31,943 nucleotides of DNA from Bacillota bacterium (GCA_023415715.1 JAEZJP010000336.1:1-31943); one strand, 5' to 3'; positions 21,575 to 29,884 are shown, numbered from the stretch's first letter. The notes: generated by a model from the sequence alone, not told the origin. Translations and numbers: made by a program.

Positions 21575-22018
21575 TCAATCAACGGTAGTAGAGCCGTTTT
21601 CGCTTTTTTCACTGTCTTCAGCATGCTTTTCTTCGGCCGTGCTTGAAGCCTGCACATCGTCCTCTTGCGCAGGCTGTTCCAGCGCATCGGCTTTGCGGGC
21701 GGCTAAATCAGCGGCTTCCTCGGCCAGCTTTGCCTCCCGTGCCGCGGCGATCCGCTGGGCACGGATGGCGGTAAGCTGCTCATCCAACGCGTTCAGCTGC
21801 TTCAATTGCGCTTCCAGCGCCGGGGGAAAGCTTTCGCCACGCTGCCACATTTCATAGGCGATGCTGCCAAAGTCGGCCAAAATTTCCCGGCGGTGTGTTT
21901 CCAGGTTCATTTCGGTGACCTTGTATTTTGCGTTGTCCGCTATGTTGGACGCCGCGTTGCCTATGACCTCCATTCCCTTGAGCCAGGTCTTTTTCAGGCT
22001 TTTCATCACATTGCCCAT
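21575..22018 (-). CDS. Coiled-coil protein of unknown function
   Basis: Protein of 147 aa. Residues 5-30 form an amphipathic helix with WLKGMEVIGNAASNIADNAK. KYKVTEMNLETHRREILADFG and IAYEMWQRGE follow, and then a long alanine/glutamate-rich coiled coil (about 65-110) and a low-complexity acidic tail. The N-terminal part recalls small Firmicutes proteins that normally carry a C-terminal zinc ribbon, which is absent here. AAAGGAG lies 8 nt before the ATG. It follows the secreted protein gene at 23048 by 19 nt and may be cotranscribed with it. Confidence 0.65.
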   Translation of the reverse strand: MGNVMKSLKKTWLKGMEVIGNAASNIADNAKYKVTEMNLETHRREILADFGSIAYEMWQRGESFPPALEAQLKQLNALDEQLTAIRAQRIAAAREAKLAEEAADLAARKADALEQPAQEDDVQASSTAEEKHAEDSEKSENGSTTVD

Positions 22019-22037
22019 GCGTCATGCTCCTTTACCG

Positions 22038-23048
22038 TTATTTGCGGATGAGGTCGTCGCGAAGCCGGTATAGCGTGGCGCCTCTTTTTTTAGTATTGAT
22101 ACATTCTATGAACCAGTGGGCGGTGGCATCCGCATCATACTGCAAATATCCCCAGCGTACGCCGTTAATGCGCGTTCCACGCATATTGCTGTCTGTCCAG
22201 TGCAGCATATCGCTTACGGGATCATAATCGGTGATAAAAAACAGGGAGTGGGGGCCGTTGCCGCCGCCATAGTTACCCACCATTTGAAAGAAATCGCCTT
22301 TTTGAACTTGCTTCAGCATATCGAAGGCAATTTGCGCATTTTCTTCTTTGCTCAGATCATTGTTGTATTTGAACTGGGCCACGATTTCAAACGGGCTGCC
22401 GTCTTCTGCGTTTTCAGGCCGCCATTCTATCCCGTAATCATAGGGCGCGCAGGCAGCTTTACTGTTGTTTTTGGGCATGTGCAGCGGAAGATCGGGATAA
22501 GCCTTCATGATATAGTCCTTGGAATAGGTATCGAACAGGCGCATCACGAAATTCTTGCATACGCCGATATCATAATCCTCCTCGGCGGGGGCGAATTTGT
22601 AGCGTGAATCCTTCGAATTGGCGTAGGCAAGAGCAATCATTTTGCCGATCAGCTCTTCCTTGGGCGAAGCGACAGCCCGGGTTGCATCCGCATAGAGAGG
22701 GGACTGCCCCTCCATTTCCTTCCCATATCCCCGGGCTGTGATGTTAAGGCCAGTGGGCATAGCCGGAAGCTGGAAGGTATACTCGAACGTATCCCCTTCT
22801 TGCGCTTGTGTAAGCGAACCGCCTTCCCAGGCCAGGGTGACTTCAATGCGGCTGACATTGCTCCCTTTTGCCGATACGCTCAGCTTGTTGCCTTCCGCAT
22901 ATCCTTCCCCAGGCTGGGGTGTAAGCAGCTGAACGGAGGGAAGCAAGGGAATATCCGCGTAGTAAATTTCTTCATCCGCCAATGTATTCCCTTCCGGATA
23001 AAGACACAGAAGCAAAAGCAGAACAAATACTCTTTTCAAAAATTTCAT
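22038..23048 (-). CDS. Secreted protein with NlpC/CHAP-like cysteine peptidase features
   Basis: Protein of 336 aa. It has a signal peptide (MKFLKRVFVLLLLLCLY, cleavage probably after NTLA), then a beta-rich region to about residue 115 that resembles an Ig-like or carbohydrate-binding module (VQLLTPQPGEGYAEGNKLSV). The C-terminal 200 residues look like a papain-like hydrolase: GVCKNFVMRLFD (candidate Cys), GDFFQM, GPHSLFFITDYD (candidate His) and LHWTDSNMRG. A cell-wall peptidase or amidase is the inference. The start is put at ATG 23048 because the signal peptide begins there; its AAAGG is 12 nt away, and a longer start at 23096 would overlap the dagK-like gene. Probably in operon with the upstream lipid kinase gene. 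Confidence 0.6.
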   Translation of the reverse strand: MKFLKRVFVLLLLLCLYPEGNTLADEEIYYADIPLLPSVQLLTPQPGEGYAEGNKLSVSAKGSNVSRIEVTLAWEGGSLTQAQEGDTFEYTFQLPAMPTGLNITARGYGKEMEGQSPLYADATRAVASPKEELIGKMIALAYANSKDSRYKFAPAEEDYDIGVCKNFVMRLFDTYSKDYIMKAYPDLPLHMPKNNSKAACAPYDYGIEWRPENAEDGSPFEIVAQFKYNNDLSKEENAQIAFDMLKQVQKGDFFQMVGNYGGGNGPHSLFFITDYDPVSDMLHWTDSNMRGTRINGVRWGYLQYDADATAHWFIECINTKKRGATLYRLRDDLIRK

Positions 23049-23073
23049 GCTGTAAACAGCCTTTCCGACGGCA

Positions 23074-23940
23074 TCACCAATGTACCCAAAGCGCATCCTT
23101 CACGGAGGAAAAGCTGACTTTGCTGATGGGCAGTATCTCGCCATCCACGTTGAGGTGCATCCCGGGCGCATCGATGTATACGCTGCTGCAACGGTAATGG
23201 GAGGTGATGGAGAAGGAATGTACCCGACCCATTAAAAGGCCGGGCAGATAAGAGAACATTTTCCAGTTGGGGATGGACCGAAGCACTACTACATCCAACA
23301 GGCCGTCGTTTACCATGGATGTGGGAGAAATGGGAATTCCTCCGCCTATATAACGGCCGTTGGCCACGCTGCATTGCAGAAAAGTACCGTTAAGCGTTGT
23401 TTCTTCATCGACGACGATGCGCATGTTCACAGGCTTGAAGCTGAATATGGTGCGGATGACGCCATATAGGTATGGCAGCATGCCGCGAACCAGTTTCTTG
23501 GCCTTTTGGGAATACTCCAGTACGGATACATCAAAGCCCGTGCCGCATACGTTCAGGAATAGCTTGTCATTGATTCTGCCCATATCCAACAGCTTTGGAG
23601 AATGGGAGAGGATATGATCAAGCGCCTCCAAAGGAGACTTGGGTACGCCGATAGATTTGATAAAGTCGTTGCCCGTCCCAGCGGGGATCAGCCCCAGGGC
23701 GGTTTTCGTATAAACAAGCCCGCTGGCCACTTCATAAGCCGTACCGTCGCCGCCGACGGCCAGGACCGTATCCGTTCCCCTTTGCGCTGCCTCTGCGGCC
23801 AATTGCGTGGCATGACCCGGTGCTTCCGTATAATAAGCCTTGCAGGCAATGGATCTGTTTGTAAGAACTTCCATCACTTTTTCGCCTATCTTTTTGGCGT
23901 GGCCGTTGCCTGCGACAGGATTGATAATGACGTCGATCAT
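23074..23940 (-). CDS. Diacylglycerol kinase / YegS-like lipid kinase
   Basis: Protein of 288 aa of the DagK/BmrU/YegS family, which phosphorylates lipids such as diacylglycerol at the membrane. Visible are INPVAGNGHAKK at the start, the catalytic VLAVGGDGTAYEVASGL, LIPAGTGNDFIKSIG, and NVDGEILP with the downstream Asp/Glu set. DagK in Firmicutes recycles diacylglycerol from lipoteichoic acid synthesis. The ATG at 23940 has AAAGG 10 nt upstream; the alternative TTG 23958 lies within that site. A minus-strand promoter candidate is at 23969-23997. Confidence 0.92.
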   Translation of the reverse strand: MIDVIINPVAGNGHAKKIGEKVMEVLTNRSIACKAYYTEAPGHATQLAAEAAQRGTDTVLAVGGDGTAYEVASGLVYTKTALGLIPAGTGNDFIKSIGVPKSPLEALDHILSHSPKLLDMGRINDKLFLNVCGTGFDVSVLEYSQKAKKLVRGMLPYLYGVIRTIFSFKPVNMRIVVDEETTLNGTFLQCSVANGRYIGGGIPISPTSMVNDGLLDVVVLRSIPNWKMFSYLPGLLMGRVHSFSITSHYRCSSVYIDAPGMHLNVDGEILPISKVSFSSVKDALWVHW

Positions 23941-23968
23941 GTATTCAGCGCCTTTCAAAATATATATT

Positions 23969-23997
23969 AATGTACTTCATTTCCACTAAAAAGTAAA
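23969..23997 (-). promoter_or_regulatory. Candidate promoter for the lipid kinase gene
   Basis: On the minus strand TTTACT (23992-23997), a 17-bp spacer and TACATT (23969-23974); each hexamer matches consensus at four positions. Confidence 0.4.
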
Positions 23998-24065
23998 GCG
24001 GATTGCAGGAATTTCACATGCCTTTCACATCGGGAAAAACAAGCTGCAGTTAGGACTTCATCCCC

Positions 24066-24095
24066 TTGTTCTGATTCTTATTTATGTGGTATAAT
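24066..24095 (+). promoter_or_regulatory. Promoter for the DUF1653 gene
   Basis: TTGTTC (24066-24071), an 18-bp spacer and TATAAT (24090-24095), preceded by TGG (extended -10). Confidence 0.65.
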
Positions 24096-24158
24096 TATAT
24101 AAACAATGTGACAGGCATGGCGCTTTGTATTGGAATAAGCGCATGCCGGAGGTGCATC

Positions 24159-24374
24159 ATGGATGAATTGAGGCCGGGCATTTACCGGCATTTTAAAGGG
24201 AACCGCTACCGGCTTTTGTATACGGCCCGCCATAGCGAAACACTGGAGCTGATGGTCGTATATCAGGCGCTGTATGGCGATATGGGAATCTGGGTGCGCC
24301 CGGCGGCCCAATGGTTTGAAGTGGTGGAACGGGACAGTGTTCAGTCTTTTAGATTCACATGGGAAGAAGAATAG
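24159..24374 (+). CDS. DUF1653 family protein
   Basis: Protein of 71 aa: LRPGIYRHFKGNRYRLLYTA, ETLELMVVYQALYG, MGIWVRPAAQWFEVVE. This is the complete DUF1653 (PF07866) unit, whose function is unknown. GGAGG lies 6 nt before ATG 24159; the in-frame upstream ATG is inside the leader. It stands alone, with a promoter upstream and a terminator at 24443. Confidence 0.88.
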   Translation: MDELRPGIYRHFKGNRYRLLYTARHSETLELMVVYQALYGDMGIWVRPAAQWFEVVERDSVQSFRFTWEEE

Positions 24375-24442
24375 CCTGGTTTAATGGGCATATCCTACTT
24401 CCCATACTATGACATGTGACCTGGCATGTTTTGTTCTTTATT

Positions 24443-24473
24443 GCGCTTTTTCTGCGGGAAAAGGCGCTTTTTT
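24443..24473 (+). terminator. Intrinsic terminator after DUF1653 gene
   Basis: GCGCTTTTTC, loop TGCGG, GAAAAGGCGC, a 10-bp stem with one G-T pair, followed by TTTTTTCTTT. Confidence 0.85.
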
Positions 24474-24474
24474 C

Positions 24475-24503
24475 TTTACTCCGGATAGGCGGTATGGTAT
24501 CAT
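24475..24503 (+). promoter_or_regulatory. Promoter for the HAD phosphatase gene
   Basis: TTTACT (24475-24480), a 17-bp spacer and TATCAT (24498-24503) with TGG before it. It starts at the end of the preceding terminator's T tract. Confidence 0.5.
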
Positions 24504-24538
24504 GAACGAAGGTTTGATCGTAAGAGAGGTTATTGGAC

Positions 24539-25339
24539 ATGAACGACGCGGAGATCAGGGATATGCTATCGAAGGTCAAGTGCTTCCTGCTGGACATGGA
24601 TGGCACTTTTTATTTGGGAAACCAGCTTTTGCCCGGTTCCCTGGAATTTCTGGATGCCTGTGAACGCAGTGGACGGCGCACGCTGTTTTTGACCAACAAC
24701 TCCTCCAAGTCTGCTGACCATTATGTGCAAAAGCTGAAAAGCATGGGCGTGCGCGATCGCTTTTTGCGGGTGCTTACCTCCGGCCATGCGGCCGCTTCCT
24801 ATGCGCTGCGGGTGTTTCCCGGTAAAAAGGCGTATTTGCTAGGTAACGATATCTTAAAAAAGGAACTTGTAGAACTGGGCCTGCTCATCGACAACGATCA
24901 TCCGGATTATGTGTTGATTGCCTATGATACCACGCTGAACTTTGAAAAGATGACGCAAGTGTGCGACCTGGTCCGGGCCGGGCTGCCCTATATCGCTACC
25001 CACCCGGATTTCAACTGCCCTACGGAAACGGGCTTCGCCCCGGACATCGGGGCCATCATCGCTTTCATTGAGGCAAGCGCGGGGCGCCGCCCGGATATCA
25101 TACTGGGCAAGCCTTATCAGGGAATCGTGGAGGAGGCGCTGCGGCTGACCGGCTACCGGGCGATCGAGCTGGCGATGGTGGGGGACAGGCTGTATACCGA
25201 CATCGCAACAGGTGTGAACTTCGGCATGACAAGCATACTCGTACTTTCCGGAGAGGCCACCATGGAGGATTTGAAGACGTCGCCAGTTCAGCCGCATATG
25301 ATATTTGACAGGCTTTGCGATATGATACATTACTTATAA
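24539..25339 (+). CDS. HAD-superfamily IIA phosphatase (NagD-like)
   Basis: Protein of 266 aa with the four HAD motifs: FLLDMDGTFYLG (nucleophile Asp), LFLTNNSS, ILGKPYQG (Lys) and MVGDRLYTDIATG. The C2-type cap lies between motifs II and III, as in NagD and phosphoglycolate/p-nitrophenyl phosphatases. These clean up sugar or nucleotide monophosphates; the substrate here is unknown. ATG 24539 has GAGAGG about 9 nt upstream; TTG 24533 is the alternative. Single gene between its own promoter and terminator. Confidence 0.92.
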   Translation: MNDAEIRDMLSKVKCFLLDMDGTFYLGNQLLPGSLEFLDACERSGRRTLFLTNNSSKSADHYVQKLKSMGVRDRFLRVLTSGHAAASYALRVFPGKKAYLLGNDILKKELVELGLLIDNDHPDYVLIAYDTTLNFEKMTQVCDLVRAGLPYIATHPDFNCPTETGFAPDIGAIIAFIEASAGRRPDIILGKPYQGIVEEALRLTGYRAIELAMVGDRLYTDIATGVNFGMTSILVLSGEATMEDLKTSPVQPHMIFDRLCDMIHYL

Positions 25340-25374
25340 AAACAGCTCCCCGGTAAACTGCCGGGGAGCTGTTT
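25340..25374. terminator. Strong bidirectional terminator
   Basis: AAACAGCTCCCCGG, 7-nt loop, CCGGGGAGCTGTTT, a perfect 14-bp stem between the convergent HAD gene and metI. On the minus strand it is followed by T5, so it serves metNI well. Confidence 0.93.
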
Positions 25375-25385
25375 AATGCAGCGTT

Positions 25386-26048
25386 CTACCGCTTTTTATG
25401 ATCCAGCCGCTTTGTTGTAACGGTCCCGGCTACCTGGAATATTTGCACCAGCAGCACCAGCGCGATGCTGGCGGCGTACATGATGTCGTACTCCCTGCGG
25501 TTCAGTCCGTAACTGATGGCTATTTTGCCCAACCCGTCACCGCCTGCGGCCCCAGCCATGGCCGTATAGGCCAGGATGGTGGTCAAACAGATTGTTGCGC
25601 CGCTGACAAGGGAGGGAAGCGCTTCCGGCAGCAATACCTTGAGTATAATTTGCCAGGTAGTGGAGCCCATGGATAATGCGGCCTCAATCACGCCCCCGTC
25701 CACTTCCCTGAGCGAGCTTTCCACCATTCTGGCCACATAGGGGAAAGCGCTGATTACCAACGGAAAGATGATAGACTGGGTGCCTATGGCGCTGCCCATG
25801 ACGGCTCTTGTTACCGGAAAGAGCATTACAAGCAGTATGATAAAGGGGATCGACCGTAAAAAGTTGACGATTACGCCTAGCGTTGCATTGAAGCCCGGTG
25901 CGGGCAGAATGTGTCCACGCCTGGTAATCACCAAAAGAACGCCCAGAGGCAGACCGATGAGGTAAGCAAAAAAAGTAGAGGGCAGCGTCATGTACAGGGT
26001 ATCGACAATGCCTTGGCTCAATAGTGTCCACATTTTATCCCAGGTCAT
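25386..26048 (-). CDS. metI: Methionine ABC transporter permease MetI
   Basis: Protein of 220 aa with five membrane spans, standard for MetI. The cytoplasmic EAA loop is EAALSMGSTTWQIILKVLLPEALPS in shortened form (EAALSMGSTTWQ...LLPEALP), preceded by FVLRSIPF-type sequence (NFLRSIPFIILL). Together with MetN it would import methionine or its derivatives. Its start overlaps the metN stop by 4 nt (ATGA), and a strong terminator follows. No metQ-like lipoprotein gene is adjacent, which is unusual for the system. Confidence 0.92.
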   Translation of the reverse strand: MTWDKMWTLLSQGIVDTLYMTLPSTFFAYLIGLPLGVLLVITRRGHILPAPGFNATLGVIVNFLRSIPFIILLVMLFPVTRAVMGSAIGTQSIIFPLVISAFPYVARMVESSLREVDGGVIEAALSMGSTTWQIILKVLLPEALPSLVSGATICLTTILAYTAMAGAAGGDGLGKIAISYGLNRREYDIMYAASIALVLLVQIFQVAGTVTTKRLDHKKR

Positions 26049-27100
26049 GATGGCTGTACCTCCTCTACTGTCAGACCCTGGTTCCGAAGGAAATCAATGG
26101 CCTGTTTTTTGATGGACGGGTCTTCCGGAGCCGTGATCAGCATTTGCCCATACTGCACGCCGCCAAGGTTTCTGACATCGGCGGAAAGAATGCTAACCGG
26201 TATGCCAAGGTGCAAAATCAGCCGGGCAATGATGGGGTCGGCCACCTTGCCGCCGTCGAATACCACCCGCAAGGCCGGACCGGAAAGGGGAAACGGTTCC
26301 TCCTCCGTAGGCACGATGCCGAACAGCCTTCTGCCCGCCTGGCTTTTCGTATGTGTGAAGACCTCGTCAACGCTGCCCTCTTCCGCGATAACACCGCCGT
26401 CCAGGATCGCCACATGGGTGCAGATCTGCCGGATCACGGCCATTTCATGGGTGATGATCACGATGGTGATGCCCATCTGCCGGTTGATATCCTGTAAAAG
26501 CTTCAATATCGACTGTGTGGTCATGGGATCCAGCGCGGAGGTGGCTTCATCGCACAATAGCACCTTGGGATTCATGGCCAGTGCCCTGGCGATGGCGACC
26601 CTTTGTTTTTGTCCGCCGGATAATTGGGAAGGATAGGCGTTCAGCTTTTCCTCCAGCCCTACGATTTTCAAAAGCTCTTTTACCCGCTTTTCCGCCTGGG
26701 CACGCTTCACTCCTGCGATTTCCATGGGGTAAAGTATATTTTTTGCTACCGTCTTTTGCATGAGCAGGTTGAACTGCTGAAAAATCATGCTCACGCCCCG
26801 GCGCAGGGACATAAGCTCTTTTTTGTCCATGGCCAGCACGTTCCTGTCCTCAAAAAGGATTGTGCCTTCTGTTGGCTCATCCAGCCTGTTGATGCAGCGG
26901 ATGAGCGTGCTCTTGCCCGCGCCGCTCAAGCCTATGATGCCGTAAATATCACCCTTGCGGATGGAAAGGCTGATGTTGCTCAGCGCCACCACTTCGCCAT
27001 CCTGCACGGGATAAACCTTTTTCAGCTTTTGAATATCGATAAGCACGGGCTGTTCCTGTGTGCCTGCGCTTGCCTTGTTCCGTGTTGCCGTATCCTGCAT
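26045..27100 (-). CDS. metN: Methionine ABC transporter ATP-binding protein MetN
   Basis: Protein of 351 aa. The ATPase core has Walker A GLSGAGKSTLIR, Q-loop IFQQFNLL, signature LSGGQKQRVAIA, Walker B VLLCDEATSALDP and switch His in IITHEM. The C-terminal region (about 260-351) is a NIL domain (RLILHLGIPVSILSADVRNLGG), the regulatory domain that binds methionine and inhibits transport. The start is set at ATG 27100 after GGGAAG; the longer frame covers the promoter. It heads the metN-metI operon. No SAM riboswitch or T-box lies upstream. Confidence 0.93.
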   Translation of the reverse strand: MQDTATRNKASAGTQEQPVLIDIQKLKKVYPVQDGEVVALSNISLSIRKGDIYGIIGLSGAGKSTLIRCINRLDEPTEGTILFEDRNVLAMDKKELMSLRRGVSMIFQQFNLLMQKTVAKNILYPMEIAGVKRAQAEKRVKELLKIVGLEEKLNAYPSQLSGGQKQRVAIARALAMNPKVLLCDEATSALDPMTTQSILKLLQDINRQMGITIVIITHEMAVIRQICTHVAILDGGVIAEEGSVDEVFTHTKSQAGRRLFGIVPTEEEPFPLSGPALRVVFDGGKVADPIIARLILHLGIPVSILSADVRNLGGVQYGQMLITAPEDPSIKKQAIDFLRNQGLTVEEVQPS

Positions 27101-27158
27101 GCATGCTTCCCAGCCTTTCCCTAGTACTCCAGTATATATACCGGGAGAATGTGCCGTC

Positions 27159-27187
27159 ATCATACACGATGCTGTGTAGCATGTCAA
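27159..27187 (-). promoter_or_regulatory. metNI promoter with dyad operator candidate
   Basis: On the minus strand TTGACA (27182-27187), 17 bp, TATGAT (27159-27164). The spacer contains the dyad ATGCT-GTGT-AGCAT (27169-27182), placed where a repressor would block polymerase. Confidence 0.8.
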
Positions 27188-27220
27188 GGCGCGGCGGGGT
27201 TACGGGCGAAGGATGATAAG

Positions 27221-27256
27221 CGGGGAGTGTGTCTTTTGAGAAAGACACACTCCCCG
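27221..27256. other. Perfect 16-bp hairpin without T tract
   Basis: CGGGGAGTGTGTCTTT, loop TGAG, AAAGACACACTCCCCG. It lies between the metNI promoter and a micro-ORF. No T run follows on either strand, so it is not a standard terminator. It may be a small palindromic repeat or an mRNA end structure. Confidence 0.6.
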
Positions 27257-27331
27257 TACCCTTCCCAGAAAACTTTTATGAATGTGATATAGACAATTTG
27301 ACTTGTTCCCCGATGCAGTATGCAAAGCAAG

Positions 27332-27436
27332 CTACATTTGTGACCACTTGAGCGGGGGGATTAGCTTTTCCAGCTCATTCAACTGGGCTTGAGTCAGCGG
27401 GCCGAAAGCCAATGCTTGCTTTTTCCACGGGAACAC
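27332..27436 (-). CDS. Possible 34-aa micro-protein (start or frame uncertain)
   Basis: The minus-strand frame reads protein-like: KKQALAFGPLTQAQLNELEK, then LIPPLKWSQM and a stop. A strong AAAGGAGG lies upstream, but the only start in this frame is a GTG overlapping that site. The well-spaced GTG at 27428 opens a different frame that ends after 17 codons. Removing one base next to the A5 run after that GTG would join them. It is either a frameshifted small gene, an unusual start, or chance. Confidence 0.35.
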   Translation of the reverse strand: MFPWKKQALAFGPLTQAQLNELEKLIPPLKWSQM

Positions 27437-27456
27437 CTCCTTTATAGATAGTGTTA

Positions 27457-27465
27457 TGATATAAT
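27457..27465 (+). promoter_or_regulatory. Extended -10 promoter for the MocR gene
   Basis: TGATATAAT, a perfect TGnTATAAT extended -10, about 87 nt before the gene start. There is no good -35. Confidence 0.55.
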
Positions 27466-27551
27466 GAAAAAAGGCTCTTGAAAGGGCCAGATATGCATGA
27501 GTTTTTTAGAGCCAATTATTTGCGTGTAACGCTTGTTGAAAGGAAGTTTGC

Positions 27552-28955
27552 ATGTACGGACTGCATGTTGACCACCAGTCACCCTTATCGATCACACGCC
27601 AGCTGACCGGGCAGCTTCGGACCATGATCCTGAATGGCACCCTTCCTGCGGGCACGCGGCTGCCCCCAACCCGGGGCTTGGCAATGGAACTGAATATTTC
27701 CCGCAACACTGCCTTGCAGGTGTATGAGCAGCTGATTGCCGAAGGGTACCTAAGCGGCCGCACAGGCTCCGGGACGTATGTGATATCATTGAGCCGTCCG
27801 GGAGCATCGCCCAAACTTAATTCACCGAAGCGGGAGACTGCCGGGACAGAAAATCCTGAGGAGCAGGAAGGTATGATTGCCTTTGAGGCAGGGCTTACGG
27901 ACGTTCGTTATTTTCCCCGGGCCGCCTGGATGCGGGCGGTAAGGGATGCCTTGATCGATATGCCGGAGGAGGGATTTGCCTGGTGCTTGTCCTGCGGCGA
28001 GGCAGAACTCCGCAGGGAGCTATGCGCCTATCTGTACCGCACCAAAGACATCACCTGCAGCCCGGAACAGATAGTTATACTCCCCGGCGCCACCAGCGGT
28101 GTGGACATAGCCTGCTGGGCGCTGAAAAGTTGTCCAGTAGCTGCCATGGAGGACCCATGCGTACATTTCATGCGGCAGGCCTTTTTGCGCAATGCATATG
28201 AAATCGCACCCATACCGGTGGACAGCCAGGGTATGAAAACGGATCTGCTTGAAAGTGTGCCGGAATTCGGGCTCATCTATGTGGTGCCATCCCATCAGTT
28301 CCCCACGGGCAACGTGCTGACCATCCGCCGCCGGCTGGAGCTTTTATCTCATGCCCGCCGGGCTGGAGCGTATATCATTGAGGATGATTATGACAGCGAG
28401 TTCCGATATGAGGGGGAACCGATTCAAACACTCAGACACCTTGATCCGGAGCGGGTTGTATACCTGGGCTCCTTCAGCAAAATTTTTTCGCCGACGCTTA
28501 GAATGGGATATATGATCCTCCCGTGGGAGGCAATCGGCAGGATGCGTTCTGCCATGGAATCCATCAACATGTCGGTGCCCGTGCTTTTGCAGCGTGCTTT
28601 TGCGGCCTTTTTACACAGCGGGCAGTTGGAGCGCCACATATATAAAATGAGGCGGCTGTATGCGAAAAAGCGGCTGCTGCTCATAAAGGAACTGAAACGC
28701 GCCTTTGGCGAAAAAGTCTGCATCAGCGGTGAAAACGCAGGCATGCACTTGATGGTGACATTCGAAAACCGCCCCCTATGCCGGGAAGACTTCTATAAGC
28801 TTCGCGCGTGCCGTGTGGAGGCGGAGTGGTCGGAGGATTATGCAGTTCAAAAAGGGATATACGAGAGCGGCATGATCCTGGGGTACGGCGCGCTTTCGGA
28901 GGAGGACATCAAAATAGGCGTAGAGCGTATGAGAGCGGCGTTTGAGAATATGTAA
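27552..28955 (+). CDS. MocR/GntR-family regulator with aminotransferase-like domain
   Basis: Protein of 467 aa. Residues about 8-80 form a GntR winged helix (PLSITRQLTGQLRTMILNG, LPPTRGLAMELNISRNTAL, YLSGRTGSGTYV). Residues about 110-467 are a fold-type I PLP domain: GATSGVDIACWAL, YVVPSHQFPTGNVL, IIEDDYDSEFRYEG and the PLP lysine in YLGSFSKIFSPTLRMGY. MocR proteins usually sense a vitamin B6 or amine signal and control adjacent genes, such as pdxST or gabTD. Neither is here, so the target is unknown; it might act on the divergent micro-ORF. AAAGGA lies 7 nt before the ATG. Confidence 0.92.
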   Translation: MYGLHVDHQSPLSITRQLTGQLRTMILNGTLPAGTRLPPTRGLAMELNISRNTALQVYEQLIAEGYLSGRTGSGTYVISLSRPGASPKLNSPKRETAGTENPEEQEGMIAFEAGLTDVRYFPRAAWMRAVRDALIDMPEEGFAWCLSCGEAELRRELCAYLYRTKDITCSPEQIVILPGATSGVDIACWALKSCPVAAMEDPCVHFMRQAFLRNAYEIAPIPVDSQGMKTDLLESVPEFGLIYVVPSHQFPTGNVLTIRRRLELLSHARRAGAYIIEDDYDSEFRYEGEPIQTLRHLDPERVVYLGSFSKIFSPTLRMGYMILPWEAIGRMRSAMESINMSVPVLLQRAFAAFLHSGQLERHIYKMRRLYAKKRLLLIKELKRAFGEKVCISGENAGMHLMVTFENRPLCREDFYKLRACRVEAEWSEDYAVQKGIYESGMILGYGALSEEDIKIGVERMRAAFENM

Positions 28956-29023
28956 TATGCTTTTTTAAACTTACAGCAATAGGTATACTACTTTGTAGGA
29001 ATAAGCATTGTAATATTATACGG

Positions 29024-29884
29024 TTATGCCTTTGCTCTTTCAGCTTTATAGGAAAATTCCCAGCGGTCGTACAGAAAAATAAGAAATATGGGAACGAAAT
29101 ATCTGAGCGCCATCAAAATGTGGTTCCAACGGTGATAGATCAGCCATCCGCTATAATTGGCAAACAAAGCAAAGGCTGTGCCCATGAACGTGACGGCTGT
29201 GAACACTACCGCTTTATGCCGGTTCTGTATCCTGGGAATTACCAATGTCAGGATAATTGACAGTATGTCTCCGGAAAGCAGGTCTGTAAACCTGCAGTCA
29301 GCCATAATGTCATCAAACACACCCGGCCTGAATTGATACATTTTCAATAAGGGCAACGCAAATATGGCGCCGGCCCACATGATGATCGTATGCGAGAAAC
29401 ACATCAGGCGTACGAAGTACGGTATGGGCGGGTCATAATGAGAGATGCGGAGCGCGTTTTGCACGGCAAGTCGAAAGGCGAAAATATAGGCCAGCGCGGA
29501 AAACAGAAGGCTCCAATGAATGTACTTTACGTACCCGGTGATAAGAAAAATGATTTCTGTAGCGATGAACATTGCCACAAATGGAAGGGATGTCCGCCAG
29601 GGGCGTTCCTTCTTTGCATAATACAGAAAAATAATCAGCGCAATAGGTAATATCATTGTATCTGAAAATACAATACCCAATTCGTTATCGAAGACAGGAT
29701 CAGTCAGCAAATGCGTTGGGAACTTATATAGCCCCAGCAAAAGATTGAATGAAACTTCCGTCACATCCGCAACATATACGCCGATGGAATAGGCGGTAAT
29801 ATAAGCGTGCCATGACAGAGTCTGCTTTTTCACAAGAAGAATCATCCATACAATAAAAGCTGTCAGTAGAATAATATACAGCAT
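29024..29884 (-). CDS. Polytopic membrane protein (CBO0543-like), 286 aa
   Basis: Eight or nine hydrophobic segments with short loops, no signal peptide and no catalytic motif. The stretch FNLLLGLYKFPTHLLTDP, followed by IVFSDTMILPIALIIFLYYAKKE, resembles the CBO0543-type family of spore-forming Firmicutes, of unknown function, and echoes the downstream-strand neighbour at 29942-30499. GGAGG lies 9 nt before the ATG. It is the third gene of a minus-strand operon, 57 nt after the preceding stop. Confidence 0.65.
   Translation of the reverse strand: MLYIILLTAFIVWMILLVKKQTLSWHAYITAYSIGVYVADVTEVSFNLLLGLYKFPTHLLTDPVFDNELGIVFSDTMILPIALIIFLYYAKKERPWRTSLPFVAMFIATEIIFLITGYVKYIHWSLLFSALAYIFAFRLAVQNALRISHYDPPIPYFVRLMCFSHTIIMWAGAIFALPLLKMYQFRPGVFDDIMADCRFTDLLSGDILSIILTLVIPRIQNRHKAVVFTAVTFMGTAFALFANYSGWLIYHRWNHILMALRYFVPIFLIFLYDRWEFSYKAERAKA

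Noticed and set aside
27101..27220. SAM riboswitch or T-box before metNI
   Set aside because: The promoter lies only about 60 nt before the start, too short for either, and no conserved box is seen.
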